Notes: generated by a model from the letters alone, not told the origin. A stretch of 47,581 nt of DNA from Gordonia sputi NBRC 100414 (GCF_000248055.1 NZ_BAFC01000111.1:1-47581), one strand, 5' to 3'. Positions 16,642 to 25,203 are shown, counted from the stretch's first letter. Program-made: numbers and translations.

Positions 16642-18588
16642 TCAGACGAGTTCGGACCACTCCGTCACCAGTTCGATGTGTTTGCCGTTCGTACCGATGT
16701 CCCGCCAATTGGCGTAGTCGCCGAACGGTAGATGCTCCTGGGCCTGATCGGTGACCGTGGTGTACCAATCGCCTTGTGCGCTGCCTGTAGCGCAGACGTT
16801 GATCGCGGCCAGATACTTGCGTCCGATCGTGAAGCGGACAACCGCCAGGTACTCGTGCACGCGTGAGTCGCGCTTCCAGCGGACCGGGCTCCACGCGGTT
16901 GCGATCGCGAATGTCCTGGCGCGCGCTGCTAGATCAGGCCAAGACATCACCTCGTCAATCGATCCCCAATTACCGGTTGAGGTTGTCTCCCACTGATTCC
17001 CACGTCGGACTGCAACGTAGTGATAGCGGCCATTGCCCTTCTCGAACTTGACGACTGATCCGTCCGGTGGCTCGACCGGTGGTGTTGCGAAGGTGGCGGT
17101 TATCGGCGGTAGCGGAACGAGTAAGGAATGCATCGGTGTCAGGTCGTAACGGGTGGAGTCGGGAAGTTCGGGACAGAGTGGAGGGATGGTCACCGGTGGT
17201 CCGTCGAGGACGGCTGACGTTGCCTCGTTCGCCTTGATCCCATCGACACGTACCTCAGCAGCGACTGCCGAGCCTTTGATATCGCCCCAGGCCGCGGTAG
17301 TCAGACCGCGCGCCGCAAGGTGCTGGATCATCGGGAGAAACCGCTGGCTCATCTGCGGCGTCAGCTGTCCTACTCGTTGATCGTCTATGCGAACTTCAAC
17401 ATGCGGCTTTGCCCTGCTGGCCGTGGGTTGGCACTCGACGAGGGTGACAAACAAGAGGCCATGCCCACTCGTCGGCACATGGTGACGCAGCACATCGAAG
17501 TGCTCGGCTTCCTTCGTGACCTGGACTATCGCTGACCTCGGAAGGAGCGTATAAGGCCCTGCCGGTGGGCTATTGAGCGGAATAGCAAGGTGCGGTTCGC
17601 CTAGTGCGATGTACACGGAAGGACGGAACTCAGGTCCATCCCAGCCGTCGTACTCGCTAGCCCAGATCTTGGCGGAGGTCGTCGGAACGAATCCTGAAGC
17701 GACGATACGTCTGATCGGGGCAGCCCACTGGGGCGCTGCCGCCGGATCGAGATACCCGATAGTTCTTTCCTGTGCTCGAATCGAGATAGACCAATTTCCC
17801 TGCGGTCCAGTAGGTTCGGGAATCAGTTGTACTTCGGTTGTGAGTTCTTGGCGACCAGATCCGAAGGCTGATGGGAAAAGGCTACGGATTGCCGGTAGGT
17901 ACAGGTCTTCGACCGTGATCTCGTGATCGCACCACGTGCTGGCCTCGGTCCATAGTCGGTAGGGCGAGCCGAGGGGGATTTCTTGGGATAGCGTGCCGGC
18001 GCCAGAAGGATGATGAGCGCTACCGGCCGCACTGTTGTCCGGCGCCGATTCGTTCGTATCGTCAATAGCGACGCCAAAATCTGTCGCCAGTCCGGCCAGG
18101 CCGGAATTCCATCCTTGTCCGATCGCTCGGACCTTCCAGTGGTCACCGCGGCGATAGATCTCACCGAACACCAACGCTGTCTCAGTTGAAGCATCGTCCG
18201 TTGCGTACCGAGCCAACGAATGGCCCGACGTGTCGACGATGTCGATTGTCACTTCGCTGAGGGCCCCAAAATGGCCGCTCGATAGGCTTCCCGCGAGAGC
18301 GATGGACTGCACGTCGGCGCGTACGCGCTGGAGGTCTATCGTGATCCGTGCCCGACTGCCTTGCGCAACAGCCTCGGTGCCGTGGAATTGCACCGAGTTG
18401 TCGGGTGACTGCGGCTGATTGTAAAAGATGAAATCGGCGTCTGACCCGACTTTGCCATCGGCTTCGAGTAATAGCGCCGACACATCGACCTCGAACTGCG
18501 TCGTACCCCAGCTGACTACGACATCGATGCGCTTTGCCTCGTCGGGCAGCAGTGCATTCTGTCCTTTGGACAGCATCGGAGCAGTCAC
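16642..18588 (-). CDS. TerD-domain protein with two HIRAN-like modules
   Basis: About 648 residues. The N-terminal TerD domain (about 5-175) has LSKGQNALLP, FEVDVSALLLEADGKVGSDADFIFYNQP in pieces, and the acidic calcium-binding-type loops of TerD proteins (a family linked to tellurite, stress and phage responses). After a linker, two related segments follow: one around 265-345 (ISIRAQERTIGYLDPAAA, IRRIVASGFVPTTSAKIWA) and one around 395-475 (VEVRIDDQRVGQLTPQMSQ, IQHLAARGLTTAAWGDIKGS). Their strand / G-Y-L / helix / strand order is HIRAN-like. A C-terminal W-rich segment (about 530-648) is unassigned. GTG 18588 is preceded by GGAAGG at 7 bases. No other ter genes are nearby. Confidence 0.82.
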   Translation of the reverse strand: MTAPMLSKGQNALLPDEAKRIDVVVSWGTTQFEVDVSALLLEADGKVGSDADFIFYNQPQSPDNSVQFHGTEAVAQGSRARITIDLQRVRADVQSIALAGSLSSGHFGALSEVTIDIVDTSGHSLARYATDDASTETALVFGEIYRRGDHWKVRAIGQGWNSGLAGLATDFGVAIDDTNESAPDNSAAGSAHHPSGAGTLSQEIPLGSPYRLWTEASTWCDHEITVEDLYLPAIRSLFPSAFGSGRQELTTEVQLIPEPTGPQGNWSISIRAQERTIGYLDPAAAPQWAAPIRRIVASGFVPTTSAKIWASEYDGWDGPEFRPSVYIALGEPHLAIPLNSPPAGPYTLLPRSAIVQVTKEAEHFDVLRHHVPTSGHGLLFVTLVECQPTASRAKPHVEVRIDDQRVGQLTPQMSQRFLPMIQHLAARGLTTAAWGDIKGSAVAAEVRVDGIKANEATSAVLDGPPVTIPPLCPELPDSTRYDLTPMHSLLVPLPPITATFATPPVEPPDGSVVKFEKGNGRYHYVAVRRGNQWETTSTGNWGSIDEVMSWPDLAARARTFAIATAWSPVRWKRDSRVHEYLAVVRFTIGRKYLAAINVCATGSAQGDWYTTVTDQAQEHLPFGDYANWRDIGTNGKHIELVTEWSELV

Positions 18589-18753
18589 CACTCCACCTTC
18601 CACGGATCATCGCAACGACATTCGTCGCATCGTAGGCCATGCCGCAGCGTCCAGGATTAACGTGTAGCACTTGCGTCGTCGCGCCGCGTACGTTCATTGC
18701 ATGCCCATAGCTGTGCACGACAGGCGTTTTCGCGCGGGCATCGGGGCCGCTTC

Positions 18754-19200
18754 GTGATTGTGCGGACCGCGGTCCCGGACGACTATCCGCGTCTCGTCGA
18801 AGTCTGGCGTAGTGCGGTCGATGCAACGCATCACTTTCTACGTCCAGCAGACCGGGACGATATCGAGCAGCACCTGGCGGCCGACTTCTTTCCGCACGTG
18901 CGGCTGGTCGTCGCAGAAGTCGACGGTCGGATCGTCGGCTTCGCGGGCACTGCGGGGGACAACCTCGAGATGCTGTTCGTCGCCGCTGCTCACCGGGGAA
19001 CCGGTGTCGGCAGCGTGCTTCTCGCGCACGCCGTCGACGACTACGGAATCAGTCGTGTGGATGTCAACGAGGACAACGTCGACGCCGTCGCGTTTTACCG
19101 TCGCCGTGGTTTCGTGGAGGTCGAGCGAAGCGCGCTCGACGACCAGGGCAGGCCATACCCGATACTTCGGATGGTCCGAGTCGCCTCAGGAGACCTGTGA
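18754..19200 (+). CDS. GNAT family N-acetyltransferase
   Basis: The 148-residue protein is a single GNAT domain of the YjaB/YafP type. It begins VIVRTAVPDDYPRLVEVWR and has VVAEVDGRIVGFAG, the central strand LEMLFVAAAHRGTGVGS with the acetyl-CoA pyrophosphate loop (HRGTGVG), and DVNEDNVDAVAFYRRRGF in the last third. The frame is open to 18697, but GTG 18754 gives the normal length. The stop overlaps the next start as GTGA, so it is co-translated with the immunity-like protein. Substrate unknown. Confidence 0.88.
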   Translation: MIVRTAVPDDYPRLVEVWRSAVDATHHFLRPADRDDIEQHLAADFFPHVRLVVAEVDGRIVGFAGTAGDNLEMLFVAAAHRGTGVGSVLLAHAVDDYGISRVDVNEDNVDAVAFYRRRGFVEVERSALDDQGRPYPILRMVRVASGDL

Positions 19201-19841
19201 CATCGATTCAAACGCTCACCGAAACCGATCGACGGCTGGTGGCGCGGTGGGCGGTCGCATGTGCCGAGCGGGTTCTCCCACTTCTCGAGGCCGACGACCC
19301 TGCGCGCACCGACATCGACGACGCCCTTGCGCGAACGCGCGCCTACAGCGCAGGACACGGGACCAGCGGAGAGGAGATCAGCAAGCGGATGATCGCCGTC
19401 AAGGCGGCGGGAGCAGCGAGCACGCCGGCCGGAGCCGCCGCGGCGAGGTCCGTTGCGCAGGCGTCGGCGGTGGCACACATGGGTGCCCACGCACTCGGGG
19501 CCGCCGCGTACGCGGTGAAGGCGGTCGGACTTGCGAATCCCGGCGATCCGCACGCAGTGGATGCCGAGATCCGTTGGCAGATTACGGAGTTGACGGAGGA
19601 GGAGCGGTCGGTGTTACGTCGACTTCCATCGCTCGGCTCCGATTCGTCAGGTCCTCTCGGGCCTGGGCTGCTGTGCCGCGGCGTCCTCGGTACGACGATC
19701 CGCGCCATCCAGGCGCAGACGGGATGCGCAGACCCTCCGGGTCAGTCCTCCATGAGTGAGCGGTCGGTGGACAGTTCCACCGTCGCCCACACCTCATGTT
19801 CGGTGGAGGCGAGTCTGTCGACGATGAAGCGGCGAACCTGA
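19197..19841 (+). CDS. Imm5-like putative immunity protein
   Basis: The 214-residue protein matches by pattern the 'putative immunity protein' (Imm5-like) family: DRRLVARWAVACAERVLPLL, ARTDIDDALARTRAYSAGHG, then an alanine-rich helical middle (AARSVAQASAVAHMGAHALG) and EERSVLRRLPSL. Members are usually about 180 residues or less, and this one should end near 19725. The frame instead continues to 19841, crossing 100 bases into the convergent transporter gene with a Ser-rich tail, so the natural stop may have been lost. No toxin gene is adjacent, so an immunity role is unproven. It overlaps the GNAT gene by four bases. Confidence 0.75.
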   Translation: MTSIQTLTETDRRLVARWAVACAERVLPLLEADDPARTDIDDALARTRAYSAGHGTSGEEISKRMIAVKAAGAASTPAGAAAARSVAQASAVAHMGAHALGAAAYAVKAVGLANPGDPHAVDAEIRWQITELTEEERSVLRRLPSLGSDSSGPLGPGLLCRGVLGTTIRAIQAQTGCADPPGQSSMSERSVDSSTVAHTSCSVEASLSTMKRRT

Positions 19842-20647
19842 TCTTCCTCTTCGACTCGCCAGACGCCGGGCGCCACAAGGTAATCGACCTCCACGTAGAG
19901 CCGCCGCCCGAGTCGTGTGGCGCGAATGACAGGGTCAGCGAGGTCGAAGTGCTCTGTGGCCTCGTCGGCGGCCCGCTCGATGATCGCGCTCAGTTCGTCG
20001 GGAGGAGCGGCCTCCATCAGTTCGCGAATGGCCTGTCGTGCGAGCTTGACCGCCATCGGGGCGATGGCTGCCGAAGCGATCAGGACCAGCGTCGGATCGA
20101 CGTAGGCGGCCGCCGATGCGGCGCCGTGATGTCGGAGTGCGAGGGCGATACCACCGCCGATCGCGACCATGACGCTCATCAGGGTGCCGGCGCGCCAGCC
20201 GACGAGCTCAGCTCGGACCAACTGCGACGACCGTGCCGGGCGAGTCAGCAGCACGACGACGAGCAGCGACAGAACGGCCGAGACGACACCGTAGAGGGCC
20301 ACCGATCCGGGATCGGCGTCGGAGCCGCCCGCGATGATCACCGACACGGCGTCGGCGACGCCATAGGTGAGAGTCGCGATGAGCGCCGTGCCCTGCAGCG
20401 CGACCGCGAGCGCCGTCGCACCGTGTCTGCCGAACGGGAACTCGACGCTCGGCGGTGAGGCCGCGGCGTGCGCGGCCACCATCGACGTCCCGACGAGCGC
20501 GATTCCCGCGAGCATGTAGATGCCGTCGAACAACACCACACTCGAGCCGCTGATCACGCCCCAGATCACCGCTCCGCCGCCGAGCACCGCGGTGGCCACG
20601 AGGCTCGTCTTCAGCGCTGTGCTCTCGCTCGCAACTCCGTCGGACAC
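19742..20647 (-). CDS. Cation diffusion facilitator-like transporter with incomplete metal site
   Basis: The 301-residue protein has six hydrophobic segments and a C-terminal cytoplasmic ferredoxin-like domain (about 205-301, ELSAIIERAADEATEHF, LYVEVDYLVAPG), the CDF layout. In typical members the transport site uses D-x-x-x-D in helix 2 and H-x-x-x-D in helix 5. Here helix 2 reads LFDGIYMLAG and helix 5 reads AAAYVDPTLVL, so only one Asp of each pair seems to remain. This alignment is by eye. Transport of a different ion or loss of activity are both possible. The 3' end overlaps the Imm5-like gene on the other strand. Confidence 0.82.
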   Translation of the reverse strand: MSDGVASESTALKTSLVATAVLGGGAVIWGVISGSSVVLFDGIYMLAGIALVGTSMVAAHAAASPPSVEFPFGRHGATALAVALQGTALIATLTYGVADAVSVIIAGGSDADPGSVALYGVVSAVLSLLVVVLLTRPARSSQLVRAELVGWRAGTLMSVMVAIGGGIALALRHHGAASAAAYVDPTLVLIASAAIAPMAVKLARQAIRELMEAAPPDELSAIIERAADEATEHFDLADPVIRATRLGRRLYVEVDYLVAPGVWRVEEEDQVRRFIVDRLASTEHEVWATVELSTDRSLMED

Positions 20648-20786
20648 CTTCGCAGTGTCGCATGGGCCACCCCGCGAGTACGCGCAGCACAGACCGGCTG
20701 CGTCGAAGATGTCGCCGCATTCGTGGATCGGCGTCGTCGCGATCCGTCCCCCGACCGAAGCCGGGACCGAGGCCCGTCACGCTCGG

Positions 20787-20792
20787 TAGCGT
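20787..20792 (+). promoter_or_regulatory. -10 box for leaderless VOC gene
   Basis: TAGCGT matches TANNNT and ends 7 bases before ATG 20800. The region lies between divergent genes, and no Shine-Dalgarno sequence precedes the ATG. Confidence 0.5.
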
Positions 20793-20799
20793 CCGGGAC

Positions 20800-21264
20800 A
20801 TGGCAATAGCACTGGAAAACGTTGGCATCGCCGTCGACGACCTCGACGCCGCTACCGCCTTCTTCACAGACCTCGGCCTCACCGTCCTCGGTCGCGACGA
20901 GGTCAGTGGCGAATGGGCCGACACCGCAGTCGGGCTCGACGGCAACCACGCGAAGATCGCGATGCTGGCGACACCGGATGGCGCCGGCCGCCTCGAACTC
21001 TTCGAATACATTCATCCGGAAGCGATCGCGACCTCGCCGACGCTCCCCAACGAGATCGGCATGCACCGCGTCGCGTTCTCCGTGGATGACATCGACGACG
21101 CGCTCGCCATCGCTGCGCGCCACGGCTGCCACCCGCTGCGGGGAGTTGCCAACTACCAGGACGTGTACAGGCTCAGCTACGTCCGCGGACCGAGCGGCAT
21201 CATCGTGATGTTCGCTCAAGACCTGCGCAAGCGCACGACCAACTCGCCAGACCGGCTACCGTGA
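20800..21264 (+). CDS. VOC family protein (glyoxalase/bleomycin-resistance fold)
   Basis: The 154-residue protein has two beta-alpha-beta-beta-beta modules: ALENVGIAVDDLDAATAFF at the N-terminus and GMHRVAFSVDDIDDALAIA at about 87-105, each starting a VOC repeat. LELFEYIHP supplies a Glu/His region and GPSGIIVMFAQDLR ends the fold. The first repeat has Asn7 where metal-binding members have His, so a classical metal site is doubtful. Length and sequence resemble a common actinobacterial VOC group of unknown substrate. The longer open frame upstream overlaps the divergent transporter start and is not used. Confidence 0.87.
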   Translation: MAIALENVGIAVDDLDAATAFFTDLGLTVLGRDEVSGEWADTAVGLDGNHAKIAMLATPDGAGRLELFEYIHPEAIATSPTLPNEIGMHRVAFSVDDIDDALAIAARHGCHPLRGVANYQDVYRLSYVRGPSGIIVMFAQDLRKRTTNSPDRLP

Positions 21265-21611
21265 CCGACATGGCAGACGATTGGCGTGAATCCAGAGTCG
21301 ATGAGATGCGGTCACTGATCATGCGGGCCGACCCCGACATCGTCGAAGAGATCAAGTGGCGCAAGCCGTCGAATCCCGATGGTGTGCCGACGTTTTCGGC
21401 AGACGGATTGATCTGCACACTCGAGACCTACAAGGACAAGATCAAGCTCACGTTCGCCAAGGGGGCGTCGCTGCCCGATCCCGCGCACGTGTTCAACGCA
21501 AGCCTCACCGCCGGAACCAGACGCGCGGTCGACATCAGGGAGAACGACGATCTCGACGCCGATTCCTTCGTCGCGCTTGTGCAGGCTGCGATTGCACTCA
21601 ATAGGGCGTGA
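21261..21611 (+). CDS. DUF1801 domain protein
   Basis: The 116-residue protein has the DUF1801 pattern: RVDEMRSLIMRADPDIVEEI, KWRKPSNPDGVPTFSADGLI, then YKDKIKLTFAKGASLPDP and an amphipathic C-terminal helix. DUF1801 proteins are small and of unknown function and resemble the YdhG/frataxin-like fold. GTG 21261 overlaps the VOC stop (GTGA), so the two form an operon; ATG 21270 is an alternative. It is convergent with the AraC regulator 17 bases away. Confidence 0.88.
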   Translation: MTDMADDWRESRVDEMRSLIMRADPDIVEEIKWRKPSNPDGVPTFSADGLICTLETYKDKIKLTFAKGASLPDPAHVFNASLTAGTRRAVDIRENDDLDADSFVALVQAAIALNRA

Positions 21612-21628
21612 GTCCCTCGCTTGCCCGA

Positions 21629-22639
21629 TCAGCTGGGGTGCACGGGTTGAGCGCAGTGATGGCGTCGGTACTCATCGGGAGTGAGGCCGTACTTGGCTCG
21701 GAATCGGTTTCGGAAAGCGGCCGTCGAGGAGAACCCGGCGGCGTGGGCGATGTCGTCGAGCCGAGCGTGTCCCGGTTGTTCGAGCTTGGTTCGGGCCCAG
21801 TCGAGTCGACGCGCGGCGATCCGGCTCGCCAGTGAGGGTTGATCTGGGTCAGCGAGTTGTCGGTAGAGATGACGTTTGCTGATGTGCAGGTTCGTGGCGA
21901 TGGTGTCGGCGGTGAACGCGGGGTTCCGAAAGTTGCGGTCGATCATGCCGTCGATCGCTTCTCGCAGGACAACCGGTTGCTCGCGCAAGGTCTGATATCG
22001 GCTGGTGTGCTGGTTGAGCAGCATCCGCACAACGTCGATGATGTTCTGCTCGGCATCGGCGTCGACGTCGATGCCGCCGATGACGGCATCGAGGGCGAAA
22101 CGTGTCACGAGTCCGGTACATGCTCGGGTCAGCACCGTGTCGGCGGGGTTGGGTGCGACGGTCGCTCCGGCAGCGATGTCGTCGCCGAGCATGTCGGTCG
22201 GTATCCAGATCCCGGCCACCTCGGAAGTGCTGTGAGTGGTGAGATCGTAGGGCAGGCGGCTGTCGGTGATCGACAACTCTCCGGCTCGCGCCAAGAACTC
22301 GTGGCCGTTGGCCGAACCGGTGGTAAGGCCTGTCGAAATGCTGGCCAGTATCAGAAAGTTCGACGGGCACTCACGTATATGCGCCGCGGTTCTCAGCGTC
22401 CGGACCGGAGTTTGCAGATAGCAGAATGTGAAGATCGAGCCGAGGGGCCGCCAGTACGCGAGCTGCTCGAAGTCCTCCGGAACCTCCGCATCGAATTCGA
22501 CGATGGGCAGGTAGAGGTCGATACCCTGGCGACCGCGGGAGCGCACCTGGATCGACCGGTGAGGCCCGAGCGCGCCCACCGGTCCGATTCGCTTGCGCCA
22601 CTGGTTGACGAGTTCAGGATCGAGTCCGGACCGGAGCAT
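21629..22639 (-). CDS. AraC family transcriptional regulator
   Basis: About 336 residues. The N-terminal AraC_binding_2-type domain (about 15-200) includes RSRGRQGIDLYLPIVEFDAE, FCYLQTPVRTLRTAAH and SNFLILASISTGLTTG, and resembles the oligomerisation domain of ripA/amidase regulators. The C-terminal HTH domain (about 230-330) has FTADTIATNLHISKRHLYRQ and LDDIAHAAGFSSTAAFRNRF followed by KYGLTPDEYRR. The frame is open to 23083 as a shadow of murI; ATG 22639 with AAGGGACTC upstream is the likely start. It lies 103 bases downstream of the racemase and may regulate it. Confidence 0.88.
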   Translation of the reverse strand: MLRSGLDPELVNQWRKRIGPVGALGPHRSIQVRSRGRQGIDLYLPIVEFDAEVPEDFEQLAYWRPLGSIFTFCYLQTPVRTLRTAAHIRECPSNFLILASISTGLTTGSANGHEFLARAGELSITDSRLPYDLTTHSTSEVAGIWIPTDMLGDDIAAGATVAPNPADTVLTRACTGLVTRFALDAVIGGIDVDADAEQNIIDVVRMLLNQHTSRYQTLREQPVVLREAIDGMIDRNFRNPAFTADTIATNLHISKRHLYRQLADPDQPSLASRIAARRLDWARTKLEQPGHARLDDIAHAAGFSSTAAFRNRFRAKYGLTPDEYRRHHCAQPVHPS

Positions 22640-22742
22640 GGGTGAGTCCCTTTCGTCGACTTTCCCGTCCGTGTCCAGAATGGCAGAGCACGGGGCGGTG
22701 TGTTCGGCGATGGGAAGCATTGCCCCGGTACAACGGAACACG

Positions 22743-23582
22743 TCACGGCGCGGCGCAAGATGCATAGTCGACGTGTTCGAGAAGTGTGTACTCGCGAGTG
22801 ATGCCGAGTTCGTTGAGCACGGTGTCGAAGACGGGCCGGGTGCCGCTGGTGTTGATCTCGAGGGTGCCGACGGTGTCATGGTCACCGTGCAGGAGGAGTC
22901 CGCTCTTGACGAGCCGCAACCGAACATCGCGGGCTTGGTCCTTGGCCGGGTTGATGAAGGCGACGTGGGGTGCTTTCGCTTCGAACAACGGTTGCAGGAT
23001 GGGGTAGTGCGTGCAGCCGAGCACGATGTCGCGGACCGAGTGGGCGTTGAGCAGATCGTTGAGGTGGCTGGTGACCTCGGCATCGATGGCGGGGCTGGTG
23101 AGATCCCCTTGCTCGATCAGCGCGGCCAGCTTGACGCTGGGCTCGCCGAACACAGTGATATCGGGGTTGAGTTCGTCGATGAGGGTGGGGTAGCAGCGTG
23201 AGGCGATGGTGAACGCGGTCGCGATGACGCCCACCGACTGATAGCGCAAATGCACGACATCCTCGGCCGCCGCTCGCACGATGGACAGGACGGGGATGCC
23301 GAACTGATCCTGATATCCGCTGAATTCCGGCAGGTCGAACGTCGTGGAGATGGTGTTGCATGCCACCGCCACCATCTTCACGCCTCGATTGGCGAGGTAG
23401 CGCAGCATGTGGGAGGTGAGTTCGACGATCTCGGCGCCGGTGCGGTTTCCGTACGGAGCATTTCCATTGTCCCCGCAATAGATCACATTCTCGCCTGGCA
23501 ACAGCTTGGACAGCGCGGCCACGGTGGTCAGGCCTCCGACGCCCGAATCGATGACGCCGAGAGGGGAGTGCTTGGTGATCAC
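22743..23582 (-). CDS. murI: Glutamate/aspartate racemase family protein (MurI-like)
   Basis: The 279-residue protein interconverts L- and D-glutamate in MurI. The catalytic cysteines are Cys75 (VACNTIS) and Cys190 (LGCTHYP). GVIDSGVGGLTTVAAL holds the conserved Asp12, and GDNGNAPYGNRT the substrate loop. GTG 23582 is chosen because AGGAG lies exactly six bases upstream; ATG 23597 and a start at 23648 are in frame. It is followed by an AraC regulator rather than the rph/rdgB genes that usually flank mycobacterial murI, so it may be a second racemase used in D-amino-acid metabolism. Whether another murI exists cannot be seen here. Confidence 0.85.
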   Translation of the reverse strand: MITKHSPLGVIDSGVGGLTTVAALSKLLPGENVIYCGDNGNAPYGNRTGAEIVELTSHMLRYLANRGVKMVAVACNTISTTFDLPEFSGYQDQFGIPVLSIVRAAAEDVVHLRYQSVGVIATAFTIASRCYPTLIDELNPDITVFGEPSVKLAALIEQGDLTSPAIDAEVTSHLNDLLNAHSVRDIVLGCTHYPILQPLFEAKAPHVAFINPAKDQARDVRLRLVKSGLLLHGDHDTVGTLEINTSGTRPVFDTVLNELGITREYTLLEHVDYASCAAP

Positions 23583-23925
23583 GTGGTGCTCCTGCATTGG
23601 TCGACGCGTGCGCTTGGTGAGAGGTAGCCCTGAAGTTCCAACAGTCAAGACAGAGCGCGTCTTTGGGGCCTATGGGTCGCTGCAACAGATAGCAGGAACC
23701 CGTCGTATCCCGGTGCGCCGAGCGCGATTCTGGCGCACTTTTGCAGCCCCATGTCGCAGTTCCGTTGTGTCATTCCGGGAGCCGCTCGCAGAGTCCACCG
23801 CGCACTCTGACCGCGTCGAATCCGCCCGCCGGATTCGTACCTCTCCGCGCGGACACAGAATTACTGTCGATAACGATTTGCCCCAGTGGGTACACATCGT
23901 GGTCCGAGTCGCCGATACTGCAGCG
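23583..23925. other. Intergenic region with an inverted repeat
   Basis: These 343 bases separate divergent murI and the glycosidase fusion. I see no convincing small gene. A perfect inverted repeat, CGAATCCG and CGGATTCG around CCCGC, lies at 23818-23838, possibly an operator. GATACT at 23914-23919 lies 6 bases before GTG 23926 and could be its -10 box. Confidence 0.5.
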
Positions 23926-25203
23926 GTGACCCAAGCCAAACGACGCACCTTCTCCTCGGTGGCGGTGGCGATTCTTGCCGTCGCCGGCCTGATGTTCTCG
24001 GACCAGGGGAGTAGCGCCGCTGCGGGATGGCGCTACACGGTGGTGGCCTTCAGCAACACCAGCGACACGTACATGGATGTGTACCAATCCGCCGACGGCA
24101 GCGCCTTCGAGCCCGTGGCCAAGCCTGCGTACCGGCCGCCGAGCGGCCGCGTGCGCGATCCCAGCATCTTCCGCCACACCGACGGCTTCTACTACGTCAC
24201 CTATACAACGGTCGACGGCGCGAACATCGGGTTCGCGCGCAGCCGCGACCGGGTGCACTGGAGTTTCGTGCGCAATGTACCGGTGCCGCTCTGCTGCGCG
24301 TTTCTGCCCGGCACCGGTGACGGCAAGGGGCTCGGATCGTCGAGTGGGCCGGGCTCGTCCGGTTCTGCCGGCTCGTCCGACGGCCCGTCGCTCTCCCCGT
24401 TCACCACCAAGGCATGGGCGCCCGACTGGTTTGTCGAGGGCGGGCGTGTCAACGTCATCTTCTCGATGTCGACGGGCGGAGGCTTCGTGCCGTACATCAT
24501 GACAGCGCTCGACTCGTCCCTGCGTGCGTGGGGCCCGCCGATTCCGCTGGCCGGACTCGGCGCAGACCACATCGACACCACCGTCGTGAAGGTCGGTTCG
24601 ACGTATCACGCGTTCACCAAAAACGAGACGAAGAAGGTTGTGCAGCACGCGGTGTCGTCGTCGTTGTACGGTCCGTACCGGTTCATCGCGCCGGGCAACT
24701 GGGGTGCGTTCGTCGAGGGGCCCGCGGTGATTCAATTGCCAGGCGGCGCGTGGCGGATCTACCTCGATGCCTACAAGGCGGGCAAGTACCTCTACTCCGA
24801 CAGCACCGACGGCCTCAACACCTGGACTCCGGTGAAAGAGCTTCCGGCACTGACGCAGACGCTACTCGACCTGCTCACCGAGCTGTCGGGTTCGGCTGTG
24901 CGTGCGTGGGGAATTCGGGTCAACGGCAGGCTGGTCGCGTCGATGCGAATTCGCGTGGACCGTGATGTGGCCGAGGTGATGCGACTCGTTGTCGCTCCCG
25001 ATATGCAGGGACGCGGGATGGGGACACGTCTGCTCGCGGCCGTCGACTCGGTGATCCCTGAAAATGTCACGCGCGTCGAACTGTTCACCGGGGAGCGGAG
25101 CGTCGCCAACATACGGCTGTATCAGCGCATGGGTTACCGGGAGATCCGCAGACGCGACACCGGTCCATATGACCTGGTGTATCTCGCCAGATACCGCGAC
25201 TGA
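23926..25203 (+). CDS. Secreted GH43-like glycosidase fused in frame to a truncated GNAT acetyltransferase
   Basis: The 425-residue frame joins two unrelated parts. Residues 1-33 form a signal peptide. Residues 35-305 are a GH43-like five-bladed propeller with the expected acidic residues: Asp78 in VRDPSIF, Asp168 in AWAPDWF and Glu264 in FVEGPAV. After TDGLNTWTPVKELPAL the sequence turns into a GNAT domain (about 318-425) with MRLVVAPDMQGRGMGTRLL and NIRLYQRMGYREI. The GNAT lacks its first 45-60 residues, and GNAT enzymes need cytoplasmic acetyl-CoA, whereas the first part is exported. A deletion joining two genes near 24840-24890 is the simplest explanation. Base composition does not change at the junction by eye. 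Confidence 0.8.
   Translation: MTQAKRRTFSSVAVAILAVAGLMFSDQGSSAAAGWRYTVVAFSNTSDTYMDVYQSADGSAFEPVAKPAYRPPSGRVRDPSIFRHTDGFYYVTYTTVDGANIGFARSRDRVHWSFVRNVPVPLCCAFLPGTGDGKGLGSSSGPGSSGSAGSSDGPSLSPFTTKAWAPDWFVEGGRVNVIFSMSTGGGFVPYIMTALDSSLRAWGPPIPLAGLGADHIDTTVVKVGSTYHAFTKNETKKVVQHAVSSSLYGPYRFIAPGNWGAFVEGPAVIQLPGGAWRIYLDAYKAGKYLYSDSTDGLNTWTPVKELPALTQTLLDLLTELSGSAVRAWGIRVNGRLVASMRIRVDRDVAEVMRLVVAPDMQGRGMGTRLLAAVDSVIPENVTRVELFTGERSVANIRLYQRMGYREIRRRDTGPYDLVYLARYRD

Noticed and set aside
16642..18588. Tellurite resistance locus
   Set aside because: Only one TerD-domain protein is present, with none of TerB, TerC, TerZ or the ATP-grasp partners.
20800..21264. VOC protein as a metal-dependent glyoxalase or antibiotic-resistance protein
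   Set aside because: The first metal His is replaced by Asn and the final Glu is not evident; sequence resembles a common uncharacterised VOC group.
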